From Teratosphaeria epicoccoides (lineage: Eukaryota > Ascomycota > Dothideomycetes > Mycosphaerellales > Teratosphaeriaceae), in NCBI GenBank assembly GCA_021401465.1, contig JADDMT010000219.1, positions 1 to 33,500 of the forward strand: DNA of 33,500 nucleotides. The letters run 5' to 3'. The translations under genes were made by a program, and so were the position numbers. Positions 22,357 to 33,144 of the stretch are shown piece by piece (the stretch's first letter is position 1; every line of letters starts with the position of its first letter). The notes under the pieces were generated by a model. That model had not been told where the DNA came from, made no database searches, and was given only the letters and a program-made list of their open reading frames with translations.

Positions 22357-23202
22357 ATATACTAAGACTAAATTAGGAGTTATGTTTAGTTAAAATAAAT
22401 TACTACTATCTAAATTTTTGTCTAAAAGTATATAATATTAATAGGTAGACTAAATATACATAGATCTAATTTAAAGAATATATATCTTTAAAAGTCTATT
22501 AGAGATAGTATAGAAAAAGTTTAGATACTTATATAACTAAATAGGAAAAGCATAAGAGATACTCTATAGATATAATAAACATAAAACTAATACTTGTTTA
22601 TACTAATGTTTTATAGTAGTATACTAAGAAGAGATTTTAATACTTAGCTCTAATAGATACCTAATACTTATAGAAAGAAAGCTAACATATCTTAATTTAT
22701 GTCTATCTTACTAGTTTAGAATCTAAGTTAAAGATAGATAATAGTATCAGAATTATTATATCTGAAAGTATCTAGAATAATTAAGTGCTCTTTACTAGTA
22801 TAATACACTAAAACATAAGCATAAAGCTAATTAAAACCTAATATAAAGCTAATATATTAGGTTTCTCTAAGTATTAGGTTTCTCTAAGGATTAGCTTTCT
22901 TTTTCTATATCTTTAGTTTCTTCTAATTTTAGGGTTAGTAGGCATTAGGCTTTACTAGGTATTAAGTATTATTAGGGTTAAGGTCTCTTAATAGTTTACC
23001 TAAAGTTAAACTACTATTTATTAAAATCCTACTAATACTTATGTAAATTCCCTATAGTATAATTAAGCTATTTTTATATACTCTCTAAGTTATACTTATA
23101 TTATCTATATATACTTATACTATATCTCCCTCTAGCGGCCCTCTACTCTAGAGATACCTATGTTAAGCTATTATATATAGTAGGTAAGTACTAATTAATA
23201 GG
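22357..23202. other. AT-rich region without recognisable genes
   Basis: About 850 bp of extremely AT-rich, TpA-rich DNA between the two families. No long ORF, tRNA or transposon domain can be read. It may be intergenic DNA or an older, fully degraded repeat. A 17-bp unit ATTAGGTTTCTCTAAGK is present twice in tandem at 22856-22889. Confidence 0.5.
22856..22889. repeat. Two-copy 17-bp tandem repeat
   Basis: ATTAGGTTTCTCTAAGT is followed directly by ATTAGGTTTCTCTAAGG, and a third partial ATTAG follows. Confidence 0.7.
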
Positions 23203-23362
23203 TGTCATGAGTGTCATGAGTGCTATAAGTCACAAGCACTATAGCGTAAGTCATAGCTGTCATGAGTGCTGTAAGTTACAGGGTTATGAGTCATAGTACT
23301 ATGAGTTATAACGCAGGCATAGAAGAGAGGGTATGTCACGTGAGGACAGACACCTAGATCTA

Positions 23363-23460
23363 TAGGGTTAGTCTACAGATCTATAGGCCTACATAGGAGA
23401 AGGGATCTGTTATGTGAGAACAGACCCTAGGATCTGTAGGGTTAGTCTACAGATCTATAG
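23363..23460. repeat. 74-bp duplication inside the family II LTR
   Basis: The core TAGGGTTAGTCTACAGATCT recurs at 23363 and 23437, 74 bp apart. LTR F shows the same 74-bp period (cores near 32931 and 33005), so the duplication predates the split of the copies. Confidence 0.75.
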
Positions 23461-23515
23461 ACATAGGTCTCACGGGTCTGTTAATAGATCTAACAGAGCT
23501 GCCCTGTCTCTCTAG

Positions 23516-23522
23516 TATATAG
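23516..23522 (+). promoter_or_regulatory. TATA box of LTR E
   Basis: TATATAG is conserved in LTR F (32868-32874, complement) and LTR G (33492-33498, complement). Confidence 0.6.
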
Positions 23523-23692
23523 GGATGGCTTCAGGATAGGCAGTTCGGAGCTTTGTGCTTAATTTCAATTTAATCTTCTCCTCTAGAGGGGATAGTTAGT
23601 TACAAGGTTAATTGCCTTTGTCGATATTTTTCATAGCTCTGCAAGTCTAACACCTAATCCCCTTCCTGCTATCGGCACCTACCCTTCTAACA

Positions 23693-23886
23693 CTTTGAGC
23701 ACTACTTCTAAGGAAGTATTAGGGGACTCGTTAAGCGCTTAGTTAAGCGCTTGACATACGCCTATGTCAAGTAGTTCCTTAGCTGTTAGCTCGACCTCTA
23801 GCGACGATAGTTAACTAACACTACAAGAACAAGTTGCCACTACATCTTAAATTACTTAGTAGCTCGAATCTATTTACCTTAGCGAG
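23693..23886 (+). other. Leader of copy E with possible self-primer binding site
   Basis: No TGG-type primer site follows the LTR. TTGAGCAC (23695-23702) can pair with GTGCTTAA (23555-23562), which lies about 39 bp after the TATA box; one pair is a G-U wobble, or GTGCTCAA before RIP. The leader is about 194 bp. Confidence 0.35.
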
Positions 23887-25665
23887 ATGGCTCTAGCATC
23901 TGTCGCAGGTTCGACTACTAGAAACGGACACAGCAATAATAGCTTCAAGATAGGAAGCCCTATAGAGTTCATAGGACAACGATCTTAAGTCAAGATGTTT
24001 ATCCTACAATGCTAGTTAGCATTTAACGTAGATACGGAATAGTTTACGACATATCATAAGCGAATAATGTACATTATCTCTTACCTAAAGGGACTAGCGT
24101 TCGAGCTTATCTAGCCTCATCTAACAGATTATCTGGATCACGTTAGTAGCGTCAAAGCTAGGAAGACAACGACTCGAGAGATTCTCAACTTAGACAAGTC
24201 CTTGTTTAAGGCGTTACGCGAAGCCTTGAGGCTTAGCAACGAATAACAGGAGGCTAAGAGAGCTCTCCTAGGAATCTAGCAGAAGGGTTCTGCTATTAAG
24301 TACTATGCAGACTTTTAGACCCTCTCTGCTTAAGTCAACTAGAATGATAATGCCTTGGCCGCTTAGTTCTATTAGGCACTAAAGGAGACAGTTAAAGACG
24401 AAGGTGCCTAGGGAGATTAGCTAACGACATTCAAGGAAATAAGCGATCTCGCAATTAGAATCGATAATCGCATCTAGGAACGACAGCAGGAACGATAACA
24501 TGGAAATCGCAGGCTAGCGCAGGCTAACTATAAGGTCTAACGATTAGCACTAAAATGGCGAAGCGATTACTATAGTCTCTAACTAATAGAGTTAGATGCG
24601 ACTAAGGGGCGCCTAAAGAGCGGACCCTAAGGAAAGCCACAGAAGGGCTCTCCTACCTAGAATGGTCCGAAGAAGCCATTCGACAAGAGTAACCTTAAGT
24701 GCTACAACTGTAGAAAGAAAGGACACTTTGCCTGTAAGTGTTTCGCTAAGAAACAGCAACAGGACCTACAATAGACAGAACAGGCTCGCGCGACAATAAT
24801 GGCACCTAAGTAAAAGGCTGCCGCTACTCGAGAACCAGACTATGCCTTACTTGCTTAGACTATGTACTACGACGACAATTGTCGAATTCACATAAGTGAT
24901 AAAGATGGTTCTAGATAGTACCCTAGCCGCAACAAGGCGCAATCTATCTGCGCGCTAGGGGGTGCACCTTCTAGTAGAATAGTCCTAAGGTAACAGGAGC
25001 TAGAAGAAGAAGAAGGTTCAGACGACAACTATGAGCTTGTCAAAGCCGTCATTCCCGATTCTAAGGAAGACGAGAGCATAGAGAGATAGACCATGCTGCC
25101 GCATGACATTAGACTCGATATTATCTAGATCATACAGAACTAGTAGGCTTAGGCTTGCCCCTAGATTAATAGAGTACAACATGTCGGCTAGCTCGAGTAT
25201 AATGAACTAGCTGACTGCATGCAACGACACCTGAGGAGACTACTAGTAGTAGCTCATCCTTACTCGCATTAGAAGATCGTCCAAGAAATTATACTGTTTA
25301 GGGTAGAGTTTACGCCCTAAGGAGGCTACCTTACCTACAAAGGTATCTAGGTTCTACAAGCGCTACGACTCTAGGTTAGCTACTTGAAGATAGAGTACGC
25401 AAGAAACGCGCAGGAACAACGAGGCTAAGAGCGAGTATAACCTCTTAGGCCGGTTTGTAGTAACGCTTAGAGAAGAGTAAGCTAAGACTACATGATCCCC
25501 GAACTAGTCCTAGAAGACAGTTATTCGGGAAACGACAAGGTCCGCTAGAATTAGACCTACAGACAGACTAGACAGGGCTATAACAATGTGCCGTAGTTAG
25601 CGCAAGATACGCGGACAACCTCAGAGTATAGGTACACATTAACGAGACGCTAGCCTAGGCCTTAA
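23887..25665 (+). pseudogene. gag: Family II copy E gag
   Basis: The frame runs from ATG 23887 to stops at 25651-25668, about 590 codons with RIP stops. N-terminal capsid-like helices (KMFILQC, ISYLKGLAFELI, NLDKSLFKALREALRL) lead to a CX2CX4HX4C zinc knuckle at 24700-24741 (CYNCRKKGHFACKC, intact), 271 codons from the start. An acidic ELEEEEGSDDNYE segment follows. Copy F has the knuckle at exactly the same distance. Gag would package the RNA. The end overlaps the pol frame, which lies in the -1 register. Confidence 0.85.
24700..24741 (+). other. Gag zinc knuckle of copy E
   Basis: CYNCRKKGHFACKC matches CX2CX4HX4C with all ligands present. Confidence 0.85.
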
Positions 25666-27728
25666 TAGATTCAAGATACACTAGAATCTTCATGACGCCT
25701 AAGTTCGCCAGGATAGCTAGGATAAGGCTACAGGCGAAGACAAATGCTTTCTTGCTACAAGCGATTAATAGAAAGCTAGTTACGTACAACTAAGGAATAG
25801 TTGACAAGGAGACTAAGATAATGCCTCTATAGATAGGACGCTACTAAGAGATGATCTAGTTTAACATCACAGAGTTGCCTAGCTTAGATGTAGTGCTAGG
25901 GTTACTATAGCTAAGAAACGCTAACCCCTACCTTAACTAGAAGAACGAGAGGATCTAGTTCCTAGAACTCTTAAGATCGATACCTCTACCTATAGTACAT
26001 AGCGTACTAGGCAAGATCGAAATATGTGCTATGACTTTAAACGAGATAGTCGCTACTATCAAGGATCTAGAACAGGAAGTGCACGTCCTATAGGTCAAAG
26101 TAACGTAATCTGAAGTCGAAGTCGAGTTTACTGTTCCTAATGAATATAAGGAATTTGCTACCCTTTTTAAGGAAGAACCCGACTAAGAGGCTCTGCTAGA
26201 ACACTAGGAGTAGGACTACGGGATACCCTTACTCCTAGGCAGGATGCTAACAAAGTAACTAGTTCGCCTATTATTAGCGGCGAAGCTAGAGATTCTCCGG
26301 AAATACCTAGAAGACAACCTCTAGAAGGGCTTCATCTACGAGTCGTAGTCACTAGCAGGGTATCCGATCCTGTTTGTCCCTAAGGGGGAAGATGACTAGC
26401 GGCTTTACGTAGATTATCGTAGATTAAACGACATCATGATAAAGAACAGTTATCTACTTCCTTTGCTCTCGGAATTACAGGATCGCCTATAAGGAGTAGT
26501 ATAGTTCTTGAAGTTTAACATACTAGGAGCGTATAATCGAATTTATCAAGGAAGGCGAAGAATAGAAGACCGCGTTTAGAACTAGGTTTAGATACTACGA
26601 GTATATAGTCATGCTATTTAGATTGACAAACGCCCTAGCTACGTAGTAGGCATTTATTAAGAATGTGCTATAAGAGTACCTTGACGTCTTCGTAGTTATA
26701 TACTTAGATGACATCCTTGTCTACTCACGAACGATTAAAGAACATAGGACTTACGTACATAAGGTGCTTCAGAAACTCCAGGATTACAGGCTAAAGATTA
26801 AGCCTTAGAAGAGCGAGTTTCATAAGCAAGAAGTCTATTTCCTCGGCTACGTAGTAGCCTAGAACAGAATCAAGATAGACACTAAGAAGGTTAAAGTCGT
26901 AAAAGAGTAGCCTACGCTAACTAATGTCAAGGAAGTATAGTCCTTCCTTAGGTTTGCTAACTTCTACTAAAGATTCGTTGCAAACTATTCGAAGATTATA
27001 GCACTACTTACAACCCTTACTATGAAGGATACACTATTCGTATAGGACGACGCCTAATAGAATGCCTTTAAGGAACTCAAGCAACAATTCACAGATTAGC
27101 TAATCTTGCTTATATTCGACCTAGATAAGCCTATCATAGTCGAAACAGATGCCTCCGATGTAGCACTTAGGGCATGCTTAAGTTAACTAGGACCGAGTAG
27201 ACGACTACAGCTAGTCGCCTATCACTCGAGGAAGCTGTCTAGACCTAAGCTCTGTTACGACATCTATGACAAAGAACTTCTAGCCATAGTAGACGCCTAC
27301 AAGGCGTAGCGAGTCTACTTAGAAGGTTCTAAGCACTAAGTCACGGTCTACACAGACTATGAGAACTTGCGATACTATACTATGACAAAAGAGTTAAACT
27401 GACGACAAGTCCGATAGAGTGAGGAACTCTCTAGCTTTAACTACAAGATTGTCTATTACAAGGGGTCCGAGAACGTACGCGCCGATGCACTTAGCCGCCA
27501 GACTAACTACATGAAGGGCGTGAAACAGGAGAAACATGCCGTTCTCTAGGAGAATAGCGATAGCACGCTTAGAGTTAACTGACTTGCGGCTATAGCTACT
27601 ACATAGACTAGCAAATTCTAGGACGACCTAAAGAACATACTAGTCTACGACCTAACTGCACTTGCTGTCCGTAACGACATTAATAGACAGGAGGACTAGG
27701 AAGACGAAGACAGAGTGCTTCTCTTCTA

Positions 27729-27761
27729 AGGGTTAGGGTTTAGGGTTTACCCCCCCCCCCC
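27729..27761. repeat. Telomere-like repeats plus C12 run inside pol
   Basis: GGGTTAGGGTTTAGGGTTTA is followed by twelve C. It lies between RNase H and the integrase zinc finger, and the reading frame differs on either side, so it marks an insertion or slippage tract. Confidence 0.7.
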
Positions 27762-28910
27762 TTAGTATATATGCTAACATCCTTACGCTTAGAGCTGCTA
27801 CACCTCTGACATGATGTACCTTAGGCAGGACACCCGGGAGTGTCTAAAATGAAGCAAATTCTCTAACAAGAATATTACTTCCCTAGGATAGGCAGAGTAG
27901 TTAAGGACTATGTCTGTTAATGTGTGACTTACTAACAGAGCAAGCATAACTGTCACAAACCATATAGGCTACTATAACTGCTAAAGGTACCCTAACGGCT
28001 CAAGGAATCGCTCGCTATAGACTTTATTGTTAAACTACCCTAGTCGAGAGAACCCGCTACTAATGAGTTCTTTAATGGAATCATGGTAGTAGTCAACCGA
28101 TTTACTAAGTTTAGGAAGTTTATCCTATACTACAAAGACTTTAAGACCAAAGATATTGCACATGTCTTCATTAAATAGGTAGTAGTACTACATAGTATGC
28201 CATGAGACCTAGTAACAGATCGAGGATCCGTGTTTACCTCTAACTTCTAGAAGGCCCTAATGAGACAATTCTAGGTCAAACATCGACTAAGTACTTCCTT
28301 CTACCCTTAGACAGATAGACAGACAGAACGTCTAAATCAGACGTTAGAATAGTACCTTTGATCCTATGTGAATAGGGACTAGAATAACTAGGTAGAGTTG
28401 TTACTAATAGCACAACTTGCGTATAATAGTACGCTAGCAGAGTCGACAGGACTCTCGCTATTTTAGATAGCATACGGATCAGCTATAGAAGATGTTCTAG
28501 ATGTCTTAACTAGTAATCTAAACCTAGTAGCACTTAGGCGAGTAGAACACCTACGCTAACTACAAACAGAAGCACGACTTGACCTGTAGTTCTATTAGCA
28601 GAACATGGCATAGTACGCAAATCGTAAGAGAATTAAGGGACTAATTCTAAAGGAGGAGGACAAGGTATATCTCCTCTGCTGTCACATTAAATCAGACAAG
28701 CTAAGTAAAAAACTAGACGCTGTAAAACTAGGACTATTCCGGATCAAGGCTAAGAAAGGACTAGTTAATTTTGAATTATAGCTACCTAAGCAGATAAGAA
28801 TATACCCTGTGTTCTATGTCTCTCTGCTAGAACAAGTAGCGCTAGACACTACACTGCAAACGGAACCCTTACTACTTGACCCTAAAGTCGAAGAACTAGA
28901 GTAAACTCTC

Positions 28911-29063
28911 GAGAAGATCGTTAACACTCGCTAGGTAGACAGACAGCAAGAGTACTTAGTAGAATGGGAAGGATACAGGAGTACCGAAAACACCTAGGAA
29001 CCCCTTAAACACCTACGAAACTGTTAGTAGAAAGTACGGAGCTTTAAGCGGAAAGCGAACTAA
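28911..29063 (+). other. Chromodomain of copy E
   Basis: EKIVNTR, a stop for Trp, VDRQQEYLVEWEGYRSTENT, a stop for Trp, EPLKHLRN: a complete chromodomain core with aromatic cage positions, at the C-terminus of integrase. The frame ends in KRKAN and a stop. Confidence 0.85.
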
Positions 29064-29072
29064 GGAAGAAGG

Positions 29073-29639
29073 TTATAAGCTACGACTAGGCTCCTGCAGG
29101 ACACTATCAAGAGGCTCGGCTACTACGCCATTGAGGAAACCCTAGTACGATGTGTCAGCAAAACCTTCTGTTACACTCTATGTCGTAGGACTAAGAGCAA
29201 GACCTGTCGAGGGATCTAGGTTAAGGAGAAACCTAGCCTGCTAAAGAGCCTAGTCTTTAGCCTCGTCCTCCCTAATCTCACGCTCCTTAAGAGCGCAACT
29301 ATCCTCGACCTTACGATTAACTGCGTCTAACTATTTCTAAAGACACATCTCCTTTACATGCGCCTCTATTATCTTCTACGAAGCCTTAGCTAGGGCCGCC
29401 TTCGCATAATCGAGATTAGTAATTAGTCTTTTCTGCTAATTACCTAACTTCTTCTATTTGACCTCTGTTACCTTCGCGTTACAACTTCGATAGTTGCTAA
29501 AGTGACACTACGAGCATTTCCCTAAGGAAATGTGCACTCGACAAACAAGCTTTAACTCTTGACACTAAGTACAGGACTTTATGCTGTCCTGGCCCTAACG
29601 ATAGATTTGATTTGCGCGGCGTTTACGTTTCTGCACCTT
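29073..29639 (-). pseudogene. Antisense Cys-rich (Zn2Cys6-spaced) coiled-coil ORF of family II, 5' truncated
   Basis: A minus-strand frame of about 189 codons ends at TAA 29073-29075, 9 bp from the convergent pol stop of copy E. A basic KRKRR start is followed by cysteines spaced C-x2-C-x6-C-x8-C-x2-C-x7-C (29573 down to 29481), which fits the fungal Zn(II)2Cys6 binuclear cluster consensus. A long charged, probably coiled-coil helix follows (AKAALAKASxKIIEAHVKEM, then KEREIREDEAKD). Stops sit at Gln/Trp-type codons. The N-terminus is missing: at about 29630 the frame runs, in register, into the RT of copy F. It is unlike the family I antisense protein in detail but occupies the same place. 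DNA binding is inferred from spacing only. Confidence 0.65.
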
Positions 29640-30905
29640 ACGCACATGAGTCCTATGTTCTTTAATCGTCTGTAAGTAGACAAGGATGTCGTCTAAGTAT
29701 ACAACTACGAAGACGTTAAGGTACTCTTATAGCACATTGTTAATAAATGCCTACTATGTAGCTAGGGCGTTTGTTAACCTAAATGGCATGACTATATACT
29801 CATAGTGTCTAAACCTAGTTCGGAACGTAGTCTTCTATTCTTCGCCTTCCTTAATTCGAATTTAGTTATACGCTCTAGGTATGTCAAACTTCGAGAACTA
29901 TATTACTCCTTGTAGGTAGTCCTGTAATTCTAAGAGCAAAGGAAGTAGATAACTATTCTTTATCGTGATGTCGTTTAATCTACGATAATCTACGTAGAGT
30001 CGCTAGTCATCTTCCCCCTTAGGCATAAACAGGATTAGATATCTAGCTAGGGACTACAACTCGCGGATGAAGCCTTTCTAGAGGTTGTCTTCAAGGTATT
30101 TCCGGAGAATCTCTAGTTTCGCTACTAACAACAGGCGAACTAGTTGCTTCGTTAGTGTCTTGCTAGGGAGTAAGGGTATCCTGTAGTCCTACTCCTAGTG
30201 TTCTGGCAGAGCTTCTTAGTCAGGTTCTTCCTTGAAAAGAGTAGCGAACTCTTTATACTTATCAGGAACTATGAATTCGACCTTGACTTCCGATTGCGTT
30301 GCTTTGACCTATAGGACGTGCACTTCCTGTTCTAGATCCTTGATAGCGGCTACTATCTTGCTTGAAGTCATAGCACATATTTCGATCTTGCCTAGTACGT
30401 CGTGTACTACAGGTAGAGGTATCGATCTTAAGAGTTCTAGGAACTAGATCCTCTTATTCTTCTAGTCGAGATAGGGGTTAGCGTTTCTTAGTCATAGTAA
30501 CCCTAGTACTACATCTGAGCCTAGTGACTCTATGATGTCGAACTAGAGCATCTCTTAGTAGCGTCCTATCCGCAGAGGTATTATCTCGGTCTCTTTGTCA
30601 ACTATTCCTTAGTTATACGTGACCGGCTTTCTATTAATCGCTTGTAGCAAGAAAGCATTCGTCTTCGCCTGTAGCTTTATCCTAGCTGTCCTAGCGAACT
30701 TGGGCGTCATGAAGATTCTAGTACATCCTGAATCTATTAAGGCCCTAGCTAGCGTCTCGTTAATGTGCACCTATACTCTAAGGTTGTTCGCGTATCTGGC
30801 GCTAATCGCGGCACATTGTTACAGCCCTGTCTAGTCTGTCCGTAGGTCTAATTCTAGCGGACCTTGTCATTTCCCGAATAACTGTCTTCATAGAGTAGTT
30901 TAGGG
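29626..30905 (-). pseudogene. pol: Family II copy F protease and RT, truncated after YLDD
   Basis: On the minus strand the frame reads CAAISARYANNLRV, protease ALIDSGCTRIF (active DSG retained, near 30725-30740), then RT blocks to VVVYLDDILVY (YLDD at 29688-29699). The frame is uninterrupted by indels over this length; stops are RIP-type. About 20 codons after YLDD, at HVRKV, it breaks and continues into the antisense ORF. RNase H, integrase, chromodomain and 3' LTR of F are absent. Confidence 0.82.
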
Positions 30906-32518
30906 ATTGTGCGGTCTTAGCTTACTCTTCTCTAAGCGTTACCGCTTTCTAGCCTAAGAGGTCGTTCTCGCTCTTAGCCTCGCTGTTCCTGCGCGTTTCT
31001 TGCGTACTCTATTTTCAAGTAGTAGACTTAGAGTCGTAGGGCTCGTAGAATCTAAATACCTTCGTGGGTTAGGTAGCCTCCCTAGGGCGTAAACTCTACC
31101 CTAAACAGTACAATTTCTTGGACAACTTTCTGATACGCGTAAGGTTAAGCTACAACTAGTAGTCTCCTCAGGTGTCGTCGCATATAGTCGGCTAGTTTGT
31201 CATACTAAAGCTAGTCGACATGTTATACTCTATTAATCCATGGGTAAGCCTAAGCCTACTAGTTCTGTATGATTCGGATAATATCGAGTCTAATGTCATG
31301 CGGCAGCATGGCCTATCGCTCTATGCTCTCGTCTTCCTCGGAATCAGGAATGACAGCTTTGACAAGCTCGTAGTTGTCGTCCGAACCTTCTTCTTCTTCT
31401 TCTAGCTCCTGTTGCCTTAGGACTATTACACTAGAAGGTGTACCCCTTAGCGCACAGATTGACTATGCCTTGTTCCGGCTAGGGTACTATCTAGAACCAT
31501 CTTTATCACTTATGTGAATTCGACAGTCGTCGTCATAGCACATAGTCTAAGTAAGTGTAGCATGGTCTAGTTCTCGAGTAGTAGCAGCCTTCTCCTTAGG
31601 TGCTGTTGTTGTCAAGCGAGCCTGTTCTATCCTAGGTAGTTCTTGTCGTTACTTCTAAGCAAAACATTTGCGGGCAAAGTGTCCTTTCTTTCCATAGCTG
31701 TAGCACTTAAGGTTACTCTTGTCTAATGGCTTCTTCGGACCATTCTAAATAGGAGAGCCTTTCTGTAGCTTTCCTTAGGGTCTATTCTTCGGACACCCCT
31801 TAGTTGCATCTAACTCTATCGGTTAGAGACTATAGTAATCGCTTCGCCATTTTAGTGCTAATCGTTAGACCTTATAGTTAGCCTGTGCTAGCTTGCGATT
31901 TCCATGTTATCGTTCTTGCTGCTATTCCTAGATGCAATTATCGATTCTAATCGCGAGATCGCTTATTTCCTTGAATGTCGTTAGCTAATCTCCTTAGGCA
32001 ATTTTGTCTTTAACTGTCTCCTTTAGTCCTTAGTAGAACTAAGCGGCTAAAGCATTATCATTCTAGTCGACCTAAGCAGAGAGAGTCTAAAAGTCCGCGT
32101 AGTACTTAATAGCAGAACCCTTCTACTAAATTCCTAGGAGAGCTCTCTTAGCCTCTTGTTGCTTATTACTAAGCCTAAAAGCCTCGCGTAATGCCTTAAA
32201 CAAAGACTTGTCTAAGTTAAGAATCTCCCTAGTCGTCGTCTTCCTAGCTTCAATGTTGCTAACATGATCTAGATAATCTGTCAGATGAGGCTAGATAAAC
32301 TCGAACGCTAGTCCCTTTAGGTAAGAGACGATATACATCATTTGCTTATAGTACGTCGTAAACTATTCTATATCCACGTTAAATGCTAACTAGCATTATA
32401 GGATAAACATCTTGACTTGAGATCGTTGTCCTATGAACTCTGTAGGGCTTCCTATCTTAAAGCCGTTATTGCCGTGTCTATTCCCGGTAGTTAAACCTAG
32501 GACAGATGCTAGAGCTAT
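30737..32518 (-). pseudogene. gag: Family II copy F gag
   Basis: Collinear with gag of E over its whole length (knuckle 271 codons from the start in both). The start ATG has become ATA (32516-32518). In the zinc knuckle (31664-31705) the second Cys is Tyr (CYSYGKKGHFARKC), a RIP-type G to A. The C-terminal part overlaps the protease frame as in E. Confidence 0.82.
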
Positions 32519-32697
32519 CTCGCTAAGGTAAATAGATTTAAGCTACTACATAATTTGAGGTATAGTAGTAACTTGTTCTCATAGTGTTAGTTAACTGTCG
32601 CTAGAAGTTAAACTAATAGCTAAAGAACTACTTAATATAGGCGTATGTTAAGCGCTTAATAAGTCCCCTGATACTTCCTTAGAAGTAGTGCTCAAAA
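32519..32697 (-). other. Leader of copy F
   Basis: The equivalent of 23693-23886. Read on the minus strand it begins TTTTGAGCAC beside the LTR, the same candidate primer site as in E. Confidence 0.45.
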
Positions 32698-33144
32698 TGT
32701 CATAAGGGTAGGTACTAATAGCAGGAAGGGGATCAGGTGTTAGACTCGTAGAGCTATGAAGAATATCGACAATAGTAGTTAACCTTGTAACTAACTCTCC
32801 TCTAAGCAAGAGAGGATTAAATTAAGATTAAGCACGAAGCTCCTAACTACCTGTCCTGAAGCTATCCCTATATACTAGAGAGACAGAGTAGCTCTGTTAG
32901 ATCTGTTAACAGACCTAATAGATCTATGTTTATAGATCTGTAGACTAACCCTATAGATCCGAGGGTCTGTTATCCTATGACAGATCCCTTCTCCCCTATA
33001 GGCCTATAGATCTGTAGACTAACCCTATAGATCTAGGGATCTGTCCTTACATGACAGATCCTTTCTCCTATGACTATGCTATAACTCATAGCACTTAGGA
33101 CACTTATAATCCTATGACTTATAGTACTCCTAATACTTATGACA
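32698..33144 (-). repeat. Family II LTR, 5' LTR of copy F
   Basis: A 447-bp inverted LTR with perfect 9-bp terminal inverted repeats TGTCATAAG...CTTATGACA. It contains the TATA box (32868-32874) and the 74-bp duplication. It is about 43 bp shorter than LTR E, mostly in the GTCATGAGT-repeat part. Confidence 0.85.

Larger units (their letters stand above)
23203..23692 (+). repeat. Family II LTR, 5' LTR of copy E
   Basis: About 490 bp, starting TGTCATGAG and ending CTTCTAACA; the related LTR F has perfect 9-bp ends TGTCATAAG...CTTATGACA. The first 120 bp are GTCATGAGT-like degenerate repeats. A 74-bp tandem duplication is centred on 23363-23460. A TATA box TATATAG is at 23516-23522. The right border was set by comparison with F and G. 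Confidence 0.85.
25500..29063 (+). pseudogene. pol: Family II copy E pol (protease, RT, RNase H, integrase, chromodomain)
   Basis: Order of domains: protease (LIDSRYT at 25665-25685; F has LIDSGCT, so E has lost the DSG glycine), RT (RLYVDYRRLND near 26400; YLDD at 26701-26712), RNase H (VETDASD near 27138), HHCC and DDE integrase (Asp 28020, Asp 28218, Glu 28326: intact D,D-35-E), GPY/F-like part and chromodomain (EKIVNTR ... YLVEWEGY, 28911-29050), stop TAA 29061-29063. It is broken by RIP stops and two frame changes: a probable 2-bp loss near 26543 and a disruption at the telomere-like tract 27729-27761. Up to 26.5 kb pol reads in the -1 register relative to gag. The start codon or frameshift site could not be fixed; 25500 is where the frame is first recognisable. 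Confidence 0.85.

Noticed and set aside
23203..23330. GTCATGAGT repeats considered as CRISPR or satellite
   Set aside because: Irregular spacing, no spacers, and the repeats lie inside an LTR shared with copy F.
28276..28473. Minus-strand frame of 65 codons
   Set aside because: Antisense shadow of the integrase core of copy E.
30232..30834. Plus-strand open frames, one with a hydrophobic stretch
   Set aside because: They lie antisense within gag/protease of copy F and are by-products of that coding sequence.
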